Origin: Patagioenas fasciata
Lineage: Eukaryota; Chordata; Aves; Columbiformes; Columbidae
Assembly (NCBI RefSeq): GCF_037038585.1
Contig: NC_092525.1
Coordinates: forward strand, 27,492,367-27,556,366
Reading direction: 5' to 3'
DNA length: 64,000 nucleotides
In this document: one piece after another, positions 1 to 11,957 of the stretch
Layout of the letters: each line of letters opens with the position of its first letter
Position numbering within the stretch: position 1 is the first letter of the stretch
Notes under the pieces: generated by a model
Told to the model about the DNA's origin: nothing
Database searches by the model: none
The model's input: the letters and a program-made list of their open reading frames with translations, nothing else
Program-made: the position numbers and the translations under genes

Positions 1-557
1 TGTGGAAACTTTTAACTTGTTTTTTGCCCATGCTGGTGTTAGCTTCAAATTTTAAGCGCATTAATATTTAACTTGGGAGTTGTTTTTGAAAGAACAGGAC
101 CTTATTCTGTTCGTTTTGCTTCATTAGAGGTTTAAAGTTAAATCAGCTGTAAATGCTAATAGAAAGAAACTAGTGACCTGTAAAATATGTTGATACATAT
201 AACTGGCAGCAAGTTTTGTTATGAAGCACAAACATATAATAATTGCAAATATATTTAAGAATTTTGAGGTGGGAGGTATTTTATTTACAGTTTATTTAGT
301 TTTACTATTTTCTAAGAATAAAAATAACTGGTTAAAAAAAAATAATCACATAAACTCTCTTAAACTTTTACACCATTCACCTATGTTTAAACCTTCCTGA
401 TATGTGTAGTGCAGGTGCTTTCACATATGCACAAAATTAATACAACTGTATGTTGTTATGAAATCATTGTTTTATATTTTACATTACTGCTATTTACATT
501 ACTTTAGTAGCCTTCAGTTAACAAACCCCAATAATGGCAACATCTGTCTCATTTCAG
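1..557 (+). other. VAV3 intron (3' part), upstream of penultimate coding exon
   Basis: This is non-coding sequence ending in the acceptor tract ctcatttcag, with AG at 556-557. It is AT-rich and has no recognisable repeat. An open frame entering from 458 runs through this intron into the exon; its first 33 codons are intronic and should not be read as protein. Confidence 0.85.
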
Positions 558-709
558 TGCTAAGCCCGAAGGTGATTGGCATTGCCATAGCCAGGTATGA
601 CTTCTGTGCAAGAGACATGAGAGAACTCTCCTTACTGAAAGGGGACGTTGTGAAAATTTATACAAAGATGAGTGCAAATGGCTGGTGGAGAGGTGAAGTA
701 AATGGAAGG
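558..709 (+). CDS. VAV3: VAV3 penultimate coding exon (C-terminal SH3 domain, first part)
   Basis: This exon encodes most of the C-terminal SH3 domain of Vav3, a Rho/Rac guanine-nucleotide exchange factor acting at the inner plasma membrane downstream of tyrosine-kinase receptors. The SH3 domain binds proline-rich partners. Visible SH3 features are the ALYDY-equivalent ARYDF, the acidic/RT-loop segment [13 protein letters not shown] and the WW pair in [11 protein letters not shown]. The exon enters in phase 1: two bases (tg) complete a leucine codon, giving the family's LSPKV lead-in. It leaves in phase 0 at AGG before the donor GTAAGG (710-715). The 152-bp exon joins 2457 in frame. The family assignment rests on near-identity to the vertebrate Vav3 C-terminus as I know it; Vav1 and Vav2 have different tails. 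The rest of the protein (CH, DH, PH, C1, first SH3, SH2) lies to the left, outside the window. Confidence 0.95.
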
Positions 710-854
710 GTAAGGTTGTCATTTTTCTTTCTCTCATTTCTACCTTCACTGACAGTGACTTTGTAAAAAAAATAACGTGTGTTCCTACATTATAAACATC
801 TTTATATGTTGAAATTCACAAGATACAACGTGTTCTTATCTGTGTTTCAGAGGA

Positions 855-900
855 GCCAGGCAGAATTCTTGCCAGGCAGCATTCTTGCCAGGCAGCTTTC
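855..900. repeat. 16-bp tandem repeat, about 2.8 copies
   Basis: The unit gccaggcagaattctt occurs twice back to back (855-870 and 871-886, one mismatch). A partial third copy starts at 887. It lies in the last VAV3 intron. Confidence 0.85.
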
Positions 901-2160
901 CCAGCACCTAGATTAATTGATTATTTAATGTGACCTGCCAGGCTGAATATTTGGGCAAGATTACATGGTTGGAAAATAACCAGGATTAATAGTACAGCTA
1001 CAGCTGGACTTTCTTGAACTGTGTTGCACCAATGTATTTTGGGTCAAAAGCTCAGGCTCCTGGTGCCATGGAAGCCTGTTTAGCAGTTTAACACAGAATG
1101 ATTTTCACACCTATATGCCAGACCTTTTTTATAGGAGGCTGCTGCTTCTTCAATCTCTAAAAATGTGGCTCGTATGAAATGACACATATAGCATTTTTAC
1201 AAATTCACTTTACATTGCACTCTGAGGCTTGCATGGAAGTCAAGTTTCAGTTTTGACCTATAGCAGCTATATTGTTTCAATATTAGTATACTGCTCTTTA
1301 ATGCAGATTAATCAGAAGTGCTTGAGGCTACTGTTTCCATGTCTAAAGGGCTGAGCTGCAGGGTCAAAGAATGTGAATTGGAAGAAAGATTGGCTGGGAG
1401 CTGGAAATGAAAGTTGCAAGTCCAGTTGATGTCCAGATTTACTGCTTTATGCAAGAAGTGGTTTTTTTTATGTAGAGCAGCCTGGTTATGATATAAATGG
1501 AGATGGTCAATTAGACAAGAACCAGGGAAGCAGAAGAAACAGTGGTCATCTTATATACGTTTTACATGTGAAGGAATCTGAGCATCTCATTCTAATGGAG
1601 CTATCCACATCCTAAAGGACAACTTGCTGTATACTAGCACTCTGTCAGATTGCTTTCACAGCTGAGACCTGAGATCATAAGACCACCTCTGAGCATATTT
1701 TAGGAAGGCAGTCTAAAACAAAGTTTACGCAGTTGCTCCTTCCAGTCATGCTCTAGGTTTGGTTTTGAGGTCTTTCATGAGTGTTAAATTGACTTAGGTA
1801 TAAAGAAGTCTAGGTGAAAAATCTACAGTGAATGGATAAGAAAATAAGAAATATGACATTGCTTTCCTGTATGTCTTATATAATCCTTATTTGATACATC
1901 ATTAATTTCAGAATGGAGATCACATTATAATTTATGAAGTGTAAAACACTGGACTTTGCTTTCTAGTTCTGTCTTATTTAAAACTCCTGTTGGTGGCAAT
2001 GGGATTTAACTCCATGTAATGCAATCAAATAAGTCCTTATTTCCTTTGTAAGACGATTCCCTGGACCTGACTGAAGCCTGTTAAGTATTTAACTGCTCAT
2101 TCAAAAAAATAGCAGCATCCTGCCTGTAGTAAAACTACTTCTGCTCTTTGCATTTCCTCC

Positions 2161-2254
2161 TTTTTTATTTTTTTTTTATTTTTTTTTTTTCCCGAATGCT
2201 TAGACTTCCAATTTGGGTAAAAGCTTTTTTCATTATTTTTTTTTTTTTTTTTTG
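2161..2254. repeat. Two poly-T tracts
   Basis: Runs of mostly T at 2161-2190 and 2237-2254 lie about 200 bp upstream of the final VAV3 exon. They are simple low-complexity sequence. They are too far from the acceptor at 2456 to be its polypyrimidine tract. Confidence 0.8.
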
Positions 2255-2456
2255 GGAGGATTTAGTCTCCGAGTCATCATATATGCAGCTTATTCTTTGA
2301 TTTTAGGGTACTTTCTGTAACTGTGGCAGTTCAGTCCAGTTTGTCTTTGTAATCTTATATTTACTGAACAGGTCCATTCTTGTTTTGCCTGGTTCAGCCA
2401 TTTGAAAAAAGATGTTCATCTCATGTATTATTTTGTTCTGCTTTTCCTCTTTTTAG

Positions 2457-2498
2457 GTGGGCTGGTTTCCATCAACTTACGTTGAAGAAGACGAATGA
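2457..2498 (+). CDS. VAV3: VAV3 last coding exon (SH3 C-terminal end and stop)
   Basis: This coding part has 13 codons and a TGA stop at 2496-2498. It begins directly after the acceptor AG at 2455-2456 in phase 0. It encodes VGWFPSTYVEEDE. The FPSTYV segment is the conserved 3-10 helix/last beta strand of SH3 domains; its Pro and Tyr line the ligand groove. The EEDE end is the Vav3-type tail. Together with 558-709 it completes a full SH3 fold. The same exon continues without further splicing into the 3'UTR. Confidence 0.95.
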   Translation: MGWFPSTYVEEDE

Positions 2499-3805
2499 AT
2501 TAAAACTTTCCTCTGCTGACCAGCATTTTCAGGGATTGTAAAAATTTAATATCTTCAAAGTGTTACTGGTCTTGTTAAGTGTTTAAACAGCAGCATTTTC
2601 ATCTGTCTGAACCTTCCAGTCTTAATGTTGGGATTTATACAGAAGTTTGTGCTGACAGATTATTACCTTGCCCAGACCTGTGCAAGAAACAACCTGCTGA
2701 TTTGCCACCACTGGGGATCAGTACAAAGTCCAACCTCACCTTTCCAGAAGATCTCTGGAAAACAAATTTCTTTATGCTCCTTTTCATTTCACCCCGTACT
2801 ACACCACAAATAGTAGCTATGGCTGAATATTTATTAAGTCTCTTTTCTTCTAGCTAATGTCTGTGATGGTACAAGGAGATGAAGGTTTATTATTCCTTAT
2901 CACTGAATGCAGAAAACAGAGTTCAGTCATTCCAGTGGGCATAAAGTACAGTCAGTAGACTTTGTCTCAAAACATCAAACAACTTTACTTATCACCTTAC
3001 AAACAGTTTTAGACTCACAAAAACTTTCTGAAGGAAATGTGAATGTAGTAAATGTGAGTAGCATTTATGCATATATAATTAGTTAACTGACTACTTTGAG
3101 GTCCTACCTAAATCTTCTAACAATTTGTTTAAAAACAGCATTTAAAAAGATGTAGTGATGTGGGTTTGCTTGAAAAAGCATCCACAAAGTGGAATTGTGA
3201 GATCCTTTTTTGTCATCCCAAAGGCTTTTTGTTTTTTCATTTAAGCAGCTGACCATGAAAGTGCGATTGAGGATAGTCATGACAAGATGAGTTTTAAAAT
3301 TTTGAGCATTAACATTAAATATTGTATTCTAGAGGAGAATATACTAATGCCAGATAATGTCTCTTCTTAAGAACAAAACTGCTTAACTTAACTCTTGATT
3401 GATTCAGATGAACTTTAATGCTTCCAACTCTGAGTTGCTTTTTCAGAGTTAGACAGGAGTTTCTGTTGCCTTTTGTGCTCTTATAAGATAATGCAGGGGA
3501 AACTTTAAGGCTTCTTTGTGCCCTTTCCTCTCTTGTTCCCTGAGATGTTGACAGCAGTGCAATGAGTGAGTGGTCTTGTTGCAGTGTTATGCATATCCCC
3601 AAGGGAAATTGTGTCTAGATTAGCTAGCTTAAAACATCAGGCCTTGTAAAATGGTGTCCACCCATTGATGAGGCAGTGTATTAATATATTTATGGAGGGT
3701 CAGAAATGCTGTAGTTATAAGCGAAAATAGATGTGGATGATGTCTTCAGATATGCAGCTTTGACTATTTAGATAATGTCCTACCTGGCTTGAAAACTTCT
3801 AAGAA

Positions 3806-3811
3806 AATAAA
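3806..3811 (+). terminator. VAV3: Possible proximal VAV3 polyadenylation signal
   Basis: A canonical AATAAA lies 1.3 kb after the stop codon. A T-rich stretch (tgcattttctttct) follows within about 30 bases. It could give a shorter 3'UTR that lacks both Pumilio motifs. Use of the site is inference. Confidence 0.4.
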
Positions 3812-4343
3812 GCTCTGAAATGCATTTTCTTTCTAGGGTAACGTTGACCAATCAGGAAAATTTATTCATCATGTCTCACATCCTGTCTATTGCTTTTCCC
3901 TCTCCAGTTTTCACATAGGCAATTAGTGTGCATAGACACTGCACGATTTAACGCTGCAGTTATTCCCACTCTACAAGTAACCTAATATCCGCTGTTAGTC
4001 CACAGAGCAGAATCTTGCAGTGCACATTTCAGATTCCTTTTGGCTGTCCCCAGTGTTCTTTGTTTCTTTCTGGCCTCCTGGCCATTGGGAAAAACCAAAC
4101 ATAGCACAGAGGATTCATAGTAATCCCCTTCATCTCTGCAGCCTTCTTACCCATCTGTTACACCTGGCATACACTGGTGACCAGGTGAAAGAGAGGGTTT
4201 TCTAATTAGAAATCCTCCAATTGTGAGATTCAGGGTTGCAGATGAAATTCTGCTGATGCTCTAACTTTTCAAGAATTTACCTCAAAATTATGTAAACTGT
4301 GATTGTGTTGAGTATATTACTTGACAGAACAATTGAGAGCATT

Positions 4344-4351
4344 TGTAAATA
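4344..4351 (+). promoter_or_regulatory. VAV3: Pumilio-type motif (UGUAAAUA)
   Basis: TGTAAATA matches the PUF-family consensus UGUANAUA. It lies in the distal VAV3 3'UTR on the sense strand. A short motif like this can occur by chance. Confidence 0.35.
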
Positions 4352-4956
4352 TGTATATTATGCATAAAACATAGGTTGTAAATGGTGTGTGCAGCAGTGT
4401 AGACTAGGGTATACTGTTGTTGATCATGTTTTGCCATGCAGTTTTATTGTCTGTTGTGAGCCTGATCCAATATTCCTTAAGTAGGCAAAGTTGATTCTTT
4501 CACAGTTTTGCCTGCTCAAGGGGTAGAGGAATAGGCTCTAGACCTGTGAAGTGTTTAGTGCTTTGCTGTCATATAGTTCTGAGAAGAGGCAGTTTAATTC
4601 AATATGAGTTGAGATATACATCAGTCATTTTCAACAGCTTGGCTTTAGAATAATTTTGAGTAGTTTCTCCATCCTAAAGTTGCTGTAAAGCTTCTAAGCA
4701 ATCCCTGAGTCCAGTAATCAGCCTTTGAGAAGAATGAAAGCCATAGCTAAATTTACTTCTGTGGGATATATCGACTTGTCGTTGTCTGTGTTTAATGCCC
4801 TGTATTGGTTAAGTTAATGCTGCATCGTAAACTATATTTTGAGTACCAAAGACTTCCTAAATATCTGGAGGGTCTCTTTCATGTGCTGCTTTTGCCTGTA
4901 TGGAAGTTTTGTTGTCATGCAATAATGGAGTTACAGTACTTTAATTTGTACTATTT

Positions 4957-4964
4957 TGTAAATA
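4957..4964 (+). promoter_or_regulatory. VAV3: Second Pumilio-type motif (UGUAAAUA)
   Basis: This is an identical copy of the motif at 4344. It lies 11 bases upstream of the AATAAA at 4975, where a bound PUF protein could affect 3'-end function. Function is inferred. Confidence 0.35.
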
Positions 4965-4974
4965 TGTTAAATAT

Positions 4975-4980
4975 AATAAA
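4975..4980 (+). terminator. VAV3: Main VAV3 polyadenylation signal
   Basis: A canonical AATAAA is followed by a T-rich then GT-rich stretch (tttttttgttt, ggtatgtgt) within 40 bases. This is the usual pairing of hexamer and downstream element. It is the best candidate end for the gene, about 2.5 kb after the stop. Confidence 0.7.
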
Positions 4981-5000
4981 CTGGTTAATTTTTTTGTTTA

Positions 5001-8000
5001 ATGGTATGTGTTCAAATGCGTAGCTGGCTAGTATCAAGGTTGTACTTCAGTTGTCTAACCGCCTTCTCACTGTGAGGAGGAGTTGATAATGTTCTGTTTT
5101 GGTTTCCCAGATTTCTATAATCCTTGTTTAGCTGTAAAACTGAGGTGTCGATGTAAATGGGATAGTATAGCTTTGCTTGAGAGCCTTTTATTCTCCAGAT
5201 ACTTTGACTTCTGCCACATCCAGGAAGGTGGTGTGGGGGTTTTTTGGTTTTTAGCCATAGAGAACATTGTGCAATCAATCATATACTGTGGATTTTTGTC
5301 TGTCAAAGATGACACTTGTAGTTTTTTGATTGAAAAAAAAGTTGTTCTTAAAAAGGTTCCTTTTTTGTGTCATATTTCATAGCAATGTCCTTTCTCTTCC
5401 ATCTTCTGCTTTGCTGCCCTGTCATTTGTGAATTAACATACAGATTCAGGTTGGATTGAGCTAAAATATTAGAATATAGTCTATGTGTAATTTCATGGGC
5501 TACTTTATAACCTTTTTGTGGTAACGCCTTCATGCATTCTTTACAATATAACATTCATTATTAATATATTTATAAAAATATTTCTGGACAGGTAAATTAA
5601 TTCAGCAAGGTCAGTGATGATACAATTGCACTGTTGTTTCTTTGTGTCCCTTCTGGTTTTCAGTAGCAGAGATTTTCTTGTGGAACTGCCCTTCTAACAG
5701 ATAATGATTACCTTTAATGATGCATTTACACATCTCTGCAGATGTAAGGCATAATTTTCCTGTCACCCATGAACATATCACATAACTAAAAGTCACATCT
5801 AATGCAAGATGCAAAAGTGTTTCTTAATTAAATTGTCATGTTAACAATATCACACTCAGTCACAGACATTCTCTTTCCCCTTATATGTGAGATGTGTATC
5901 CTCTGATGGGTGAGAAATTGAGAAAGCACTGTAATTAGGGCATAAGAACCACTTGTGACTGTGTTCTGAATATTTTTTTCAGTTGTAAGTCTTGGAAGCT
6001 TATTTGCAAATCTGAACTTGAAAAAAAAGATCTAACTTTAACAATGAAAATTATGCCAACCAAGATATCTTTCTTCTTGGCCTCATAGGCAAACTCTAGA
6101 TGCTCTATGAAAAAACGTGTTGATTCTCAAGGTTTCAGCAGTTGCTAAAGGCAAGAGAGGTGCTGTACAGAAAAAAGTGGGGCTTGTTTTTACAAAATAC
6201 TGGATGCAGGTTTTGTTCTGTTTACTTTGTTCAGTGCAAAAATGATTGTTTCTGTTTGGTAATCAGTACTACCAAAACTTTAGCAAATACACAATTTATG
6301 CTCTAGTGCTGTCATACAGTTTCCCCAACTGTATTGATACTGCAGTAAATTAACTCCTGTCTCGTTGCTACAAACTGTGCTGCTGAGAGCCTTACATTAC
6401 TGTTTTATCCAAAATTCAAGAAGTTTTGCTCAGAGAGCACTGCTTATTCCATTTGAGTGATGGAGGGAAGCGCCCCCTCCTCTCCATTTTGTAGCTGAGC
6501 ATGACATTATATTAATACGACATGGAGTATCTCTTTAGTTAGTTTGGGTCATCTACCTGGTTGTGTCCCCTCTCAACTTTCATTCACTGAGCAGGGAGCG
6601 CACAGAGTAAGAAACATAGAAGGCCTTGATGCTGTGCAACCCTGTTTAGCAACAGCTAAAACATCAGTGTGTTGTCAGCACTGTTTTTGCTGCAGATCTA
6701 AAACACAGCACTGTAAGAGCTGGTGTGAAGAAAGGTAACACCATCTCGACCACATCCAGTGTAGCAGGCATAAAGGTCAAGTGACAGCAGAGGTTCTGTG
6801 TGTATATGTATTGCATGGGGCTTTAGCAACCCACAGCAGTAGCTGTTCTCATGAAATTTAAGTAAGGTCATCACTGGCATATACAGCTTTGAATCTTGGA
6901 ATGTCTTTGTTTAAGAGGAAGAAGTTAACATGTTGCCTAACCTTTCTTAAATTTGCCATGGAATTTTAGCTTTTACCTAGATATCCACTATATGGAGGAA
7001 GGGTAGTTTTGAGTATTTTTAACTTTGTGAAGCTGTGAGACAAGATGTTAATGATATCCACATTTTCACAAGCTGCTGAAATGTATGATGCATGCATGAT
7101 TAGCTAATAGAAATATAGGAGAGACTAAGAATCAGAAATTGACTGCAGAAGGGTGATTCATTGCATTATCTTAGCAAATTCCTTTTAAGAACAGGGCCGT
7201 TTGTTTTTATAGCAAATGAGATTTGGGTTTCTAATTTAGTTTTATAATTCCTGATCTGCTGCAGTGTATTCTGTCCATTCATTATAAGAATCTCAGCTGC
7301 TTACATGACTGTAAAGTTAGATTTCATTTAATAAGCTTCCTGAAGTGTTTAAGTTATTGGTGACTTTTTCTGGGTTACAATTTTTTACCTGGTAATGTGC
7401 TTTTCAGAAAATATATGAGTTCATTTTTAAAATGTTGCAATCTGACTGTAAGTAAACTCATAGTTACAACAAATGGCGTGTTTGGAGGTGGCTGATTGCC
7501 AGGGGACATGAGGCTGGTTTGCTTCCTTCAGAACTCTGTTTTCTTATATTAATAAAATAATATGTGGCTTTAGGAAGAACAGAAATAAAGATCAGAGAAC
7601 AAGTAGTATTAATACTATACCATATATGTTAGAAACAGCCTGGTGTGTGGTAAATTTTCTAAATGCTCGCTCAAAATTTGTAATGTCTATTGATAGCATT
7701 GGATGGGAAACAGAAATTCTCTAATGCTTCTGTATGGGAAAACTTTGCTAATACAGTACAGGGATCAAGAACCCTTGGACTTGGTCCCAGTCCTATCAGA
7801 TAACTCTATAAATCTGTTTTCAGTTAGTTGTATTTTTTCCCAAAGCAGTTAAAAGTTTTCCTCAAGGAGATGCAATATTGTTCCTAGGATTATAATTCTT
7901 ACTCATGCTTAAGTCTAATGGAAATAGGTATAATTGAAGGAACCTTTTTCTCTGGTAGTTTTAATATGATCAGTGTCCCTGTAGCTTGGAAGCTATTAAT

Positions 8001-9844
8001 AATGTGTAATGTGCCAGGAGTCCCTCACTCTACTGAGTTACAAGGTAATGTACAAACACCTTTCCTACCATTTCTCCCAGATTTCTTTTTTTTTTTTTTC
8101 TTTAATCCTGAGTTTTTAACTTCTCCTTGCTGTCAAGTGCAATTTAAAGTTGGTATCTCAGAAAGGCCAGTTAAATACAGTGTGAACACAGTGGCTTGGG
8201 AGCTTTTTCTCCTTTACTTCCCTACTGCTTAAGATAGACTCAGGATGGCTGTAACAATGGTATAGATAACTTTTTGTTTTAATGTAAGAGAGGGAAGTCC
8301 CAAACTCAGGGGAATTTGTAGGCCAGTTTTATTTTATTGATTTGATGTGTTTCTGAATATAGCATCATTAAACTTGGACTACCTTGTGTTTGTGATGGAT
8401 GAAAGATTAAATTCACTGGAACTATGTGTTCTGTAATGTTTTGAGTGTGACACTTTGTCATCTAATTTGAGTGTTTTCACTGAAAGAACACTTGAATGTA
8501 CTACATGGTAAAAGGGTGGCTTGTTTTAATTAATTCTCTCTTTTTCTTCCAAATCACAAAGACTGCTATAAAATTCAGCTGAGGTGTGGTACAAGTTAAC
8601 ATGCCCAATCCCTGAAGTATACTGAAGTATGTAAATCGTCAGCAATACTAATGTGGATAGAAGAAAAATACAGGCAGATCATGGAAGCAATCATATATGA
8701 TTTTTGTTTTGCTAAAACTAATTTTTATAGTTGAGGGAAGGGTGGAGTGAGACCTTACCTGTCATATCAACTGCTCTATTCCCAAGGACAATTCCAAGTA
8801 GAGGATGCAATAGCAGGTCTTCTCTTAATATTTGGTTTTAAAAGAGCAGTTTATTGTTTCTACAATTGTGTAGCAGTGTAAGCGTATCCAGTTGGATCAG
8901 GTTGAAAACACAAATTAGAAGTTTAAAAGGCAGATTGCTCTCCAAATCAGTATGGCACTGTGACTTTTCCAGAGAGTAGGTTGTGGAATATCAAGCACAG
9001 GTAGTCAAAACAAATTCTAGATACAGCTTTTCAGTCTTTGCAACTTTGATTCATGCTCTGGTGGAACATACTTTTTTTTCCCTGCATTCTTCTGGACATG
9101 GGAATGTGGGCTTAGTCTTCCTGGCACCAGAGTCTCATGGTAGCTCCTCAGATTTATACAATAAGACCAGATGCACAAACCCATTCTTATTTTGTATCTG
9201 CTGGGGCATGCTAGTAAACACTTGTATACAAGAAATTTCTATGGAAAATATTTTTTATCACATTTTTTCTTTTACCTGCTATCCCAAAGAGCTGTATGGG
9301 GTTTGCAAAAATGACCTTCCAAAAGCAGTGATTCCCTGCATGCACATTCTTCACTTGCAAATCTCTAAGGGTCTCAGTCTGTCTATAGTGAGTTGAGTTT
9401 CATACTGTGCTCAAGGATGTCCATTTCAGATGTGAACTTTCCCTCAACAAACAAGTTCTTGTCAGACACTACATTTTCTTGTCTAGAAAATATATTTAAA
9501 ATATTTTCACATGATGTTATGGAAGCATGGACTGCGAGTGGACTGGAGGGTAGATACTGATAAATTGGTAATTTAGAAAAGAGGGTGCAATTAAATAAGA
9601 ATATCTGTGAAGTTGTATTTACAGGTGGAAAGAGTTGCCTACACCAGTTAAGAGTGGAAAACTTTCTGGCTAAGCAGCAGTGCTGTGTTAAAGGACTGAG
9701 GGAGAAAAGTAAAAGCAAATCATGGATAGAACATTAGTTCTCAGGATTTTACTGTGAAGAAGGTAAATAGTGTCTTGGTGTACAGTAGTGGAAATATCAT
9801 CTATAAAATAAGAAGTAATCATTTAGTTCACTTCTAACAAGGCT
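5001..9844. other. Intergenic, no gene recognised
   Basis: The sequence is AT-rich and non-coding. Open frames here are at most about 140 codons, without recognisable domains or codon-like composition. A short T tract lies at 8086-8100. I recognise no mobile element in this stretch, although very old relics could be missed. Confidence 0.7.
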
Positions 9845-10145
9845 TCAGCTGAAGCACTTTGTCCAGCTTTGGGCACTAAATTTTGTGTAAGATATAATTT
9901 CATGGAAAATATTCCTGAAGCTGCAAACAAGGAAGTATGAAGAAACTGGAGCTGTTTGAATTGAATTATAGAACAGCCTAAAACAAGTTTGAACTGCATC
10001 AAGGAGATTTAGTCCTAAGGGAAGTTTTCTGAATATCAAACTACCTAGATGCAAAACTGTCTGGAGAAATTGTAGAATCTCCACCACTGGAGGTTATTAG
10101 ATATGGTTAGCTGAACGTGTGTCAGGGGTGGTTTATCTGTAGTTA
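9845..10145 (+). mobile_element. Ancient, degraded CR1 LINE relic
   Basis: Several segments in order resemble the end of CR1 ORF2 and its 3'UTR. They include ctttgtccagctttgggcac, a gaaactggagctgtttga segment, agaatctccaccactggagg, and gtcaggggtggttta near the end. Order and plus orientation are those of amniote CR1 elements. Many indels mean it is old and 3'-truncated, with no terminal octamer repeat. The call is by eye, so the boundaries are approximate. Confidence 0.6.
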
Positions 10146-11919
10146 AAGATGCTTAACATACATAACACGTGTTATTTGGGAGCTCCTGCTGTATTACCTT
10201 TCTGTAATTGCCTTTCAGCTGTTCAGTGCTTCAATCAACTCGTGGTGTTTGCCAAAATCCCATAGAAATGTTATACCAACATAGAAAGAAAAGATATACA
10301 AAAGATAATAAGAGGAACATCCAACATAGAGGTAGCAGCTTGCTAAATACGTGAATAGTTTGGATTTTTGCAAACTAAAACAGTTTCTTCAGGAGATGGC
10401 TCATATTTAGCTCACAGTAGTGTAAAAAAGACAGTCTTAAGAGTTGGTTCACAGTGGGATGTATGAGCTAAACAGCATTATTACAGTTTATAAGTTTATT
10501 TTTAATAGAACATACTGTTGCTGCAACATATGCAGTGTTGTCAAAATCAAAACTTTCCTTAAATATGCATTGATTTCAGGGAATGTTAACAAGGAAGGCA
10601 GCTTGAGTGTCATGTCTTTCTACTCTATTTCTAACACGGAGAATGAAAGATCTGAGAAAGAAATGACTTTGCTTCAAACGTTCTTCCCTCAAATCATCAG
10701 AAACTACATTTTTATAAAACAAAACCAGTTCATTTAGTTCTCTTGCAGAATTTGCAGGAGTACTATAATATTAGAATTTGTCCTTAAAAGAGAGTGGCAA
10801 ACAAGCTATCAGCTTGACTGCAGTCTCTTTTAATGTCAAATGATTGAATACTAGTGCTAAGATTAATTCTGCCTGGTGTCTGAATGCATATTTTTAATGT
10901 TTGACTTTTTCTAGATTAATAAATGATAGTGTTAGCTTTTGGCATGACATCCTTTATCTCCATTCTAAATGTATATAAGGAGATGCGACCGTTTTTCTTA
11001 ACATACAACTGAATTTAGTCTTAGTGTTTGGTTTGTCATGAGTATTTTGTAGTTATCAGTGAAATAAAGCAACAAGCACAGAAAACAGCTGTAGCCCAAA
11101 TAGAATGTGTCTAATCCGTAAGGCTAATAAACCTAGGTATTTTCTCTTTCTGTGTGAACGGTGCTAATTACTAATAGAATTCATCAAACCATGTAGTAAT
11201 GTAGTGATATTAAGTAAGAATAGACCACATGATGTGTAGCTGCATGAAGTGACAATGCTTAACCTGTGACAACTGAACGTGTCTGGAGCACAGCTGGCAT
11301 GTGATGTGACACTTCCCTGGGTCACTGGAGTCTGGCCTGTCTCCACGCACAAAATGAAACTGGATTAAAAATCCAGAACCTGTTAACGTGACTGGTGGTT
11401 GGAGCATCTACATGGTTCACTGCACATCAGGCTGAGCTTTGACATGGTGGTTGAACCTCTTGTTATTGTGGCTTCTTATTTTGGAGCTGATATTAATGGG
11501 TCCTTCAGAGAGTTGGCAAAATGTCAATATTTGCTCTACCGATATATTAATTTTTTAACAAATTCTAAAAACTACTGTCTGGACACTGAACTTACAACTT
11601 TATGATAAGGTTGCATTACATAGTATGTGTTCAGATGTACATACAGAATATTCTTTGTGGTGCATATAGTTGACCAGTATTTATGTTCTTGCTTTTTTTC
11701 AGAAGAAACTGGGGGCAAAAATAATTTATTTAATCAGTGTATCCAGTCTACTTACAAAGAGTATATAAATTTTTCCATTTTCCAGACCAGGAATCAGTTT
11801 TCTTTCCAGAGATGGAAGTTTCTGGTGAATACTTTGTTCAAAACACCCAACATTTTAATCTCTTTTGTAGCCTTCTTCTCTGCCTATATATTGCTTCCAT
11901 GGGTTTTTATGTGGTGGGT

Positions 11920-11957
11920 TGTTGTTGTTGTGTTTTGTTTTGTTTTGTTTTGTTTTT
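11920..11957. repeat. (GTT)n then (GTTTT)n microsatellite
   Basis: About four GTT units are followed by about five GTTTT units and a T run. This is simple sequence that accounts for the low-complexity open frames on both sides. Confidence 0.9.

Larger units (their letters stand above)
710..2456 (+). other. VAV3: Last VAV3 intron (1,747 bp)
   Basis: The intron is bounded by GTAAGG at 710 and a pyrimidine-rich acceptor (cttttcctctttttag) ending at 2456. Inside are a 16-bp tandem repeat at 855-900 and T-rich tracts at 2161-2190 and 2237-2254. I see no other gene or recognisable mobile element. Confidence 0.9.
2499..5000 (+). other. VAV3: VAV3 3'UTR
   Basis: This is non-coding sequence from the stop to a probable cleavage site about 15-25 bases after the AATAAA at 4975. 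It is AT-rich. Short open frames inside (for example 2579-2857) show no recognisable protein and are judged chance. It holds a possible proximal poly(A) signal at 3806 and two Pumilio-type UGUAAAUA motifs (4344, 4957). The end point is inferred from the signal, not from transcript data. Confidence 0.75.

Noticed and set aside
458-557. N-terminal 33 codons of the open frame that runs into the VAV3 exon
   Set aside because: They lie before a clear pyrimidine tract and AG acceptor at 556-557, and the residues do not match Vav3. They are intron.
710-766. Open-frame extension beyond the VAV3 exon
   Set aside because: It reads through the GTAAGG donor. The true continuation (VGWFPSTYVEEDE) is found at 2457.
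2579-2857. 92-codon open frame after VAV3
   Set aside because: It lies within the 3'UTR, has no recognisable domain and is overlapped by another open frame.
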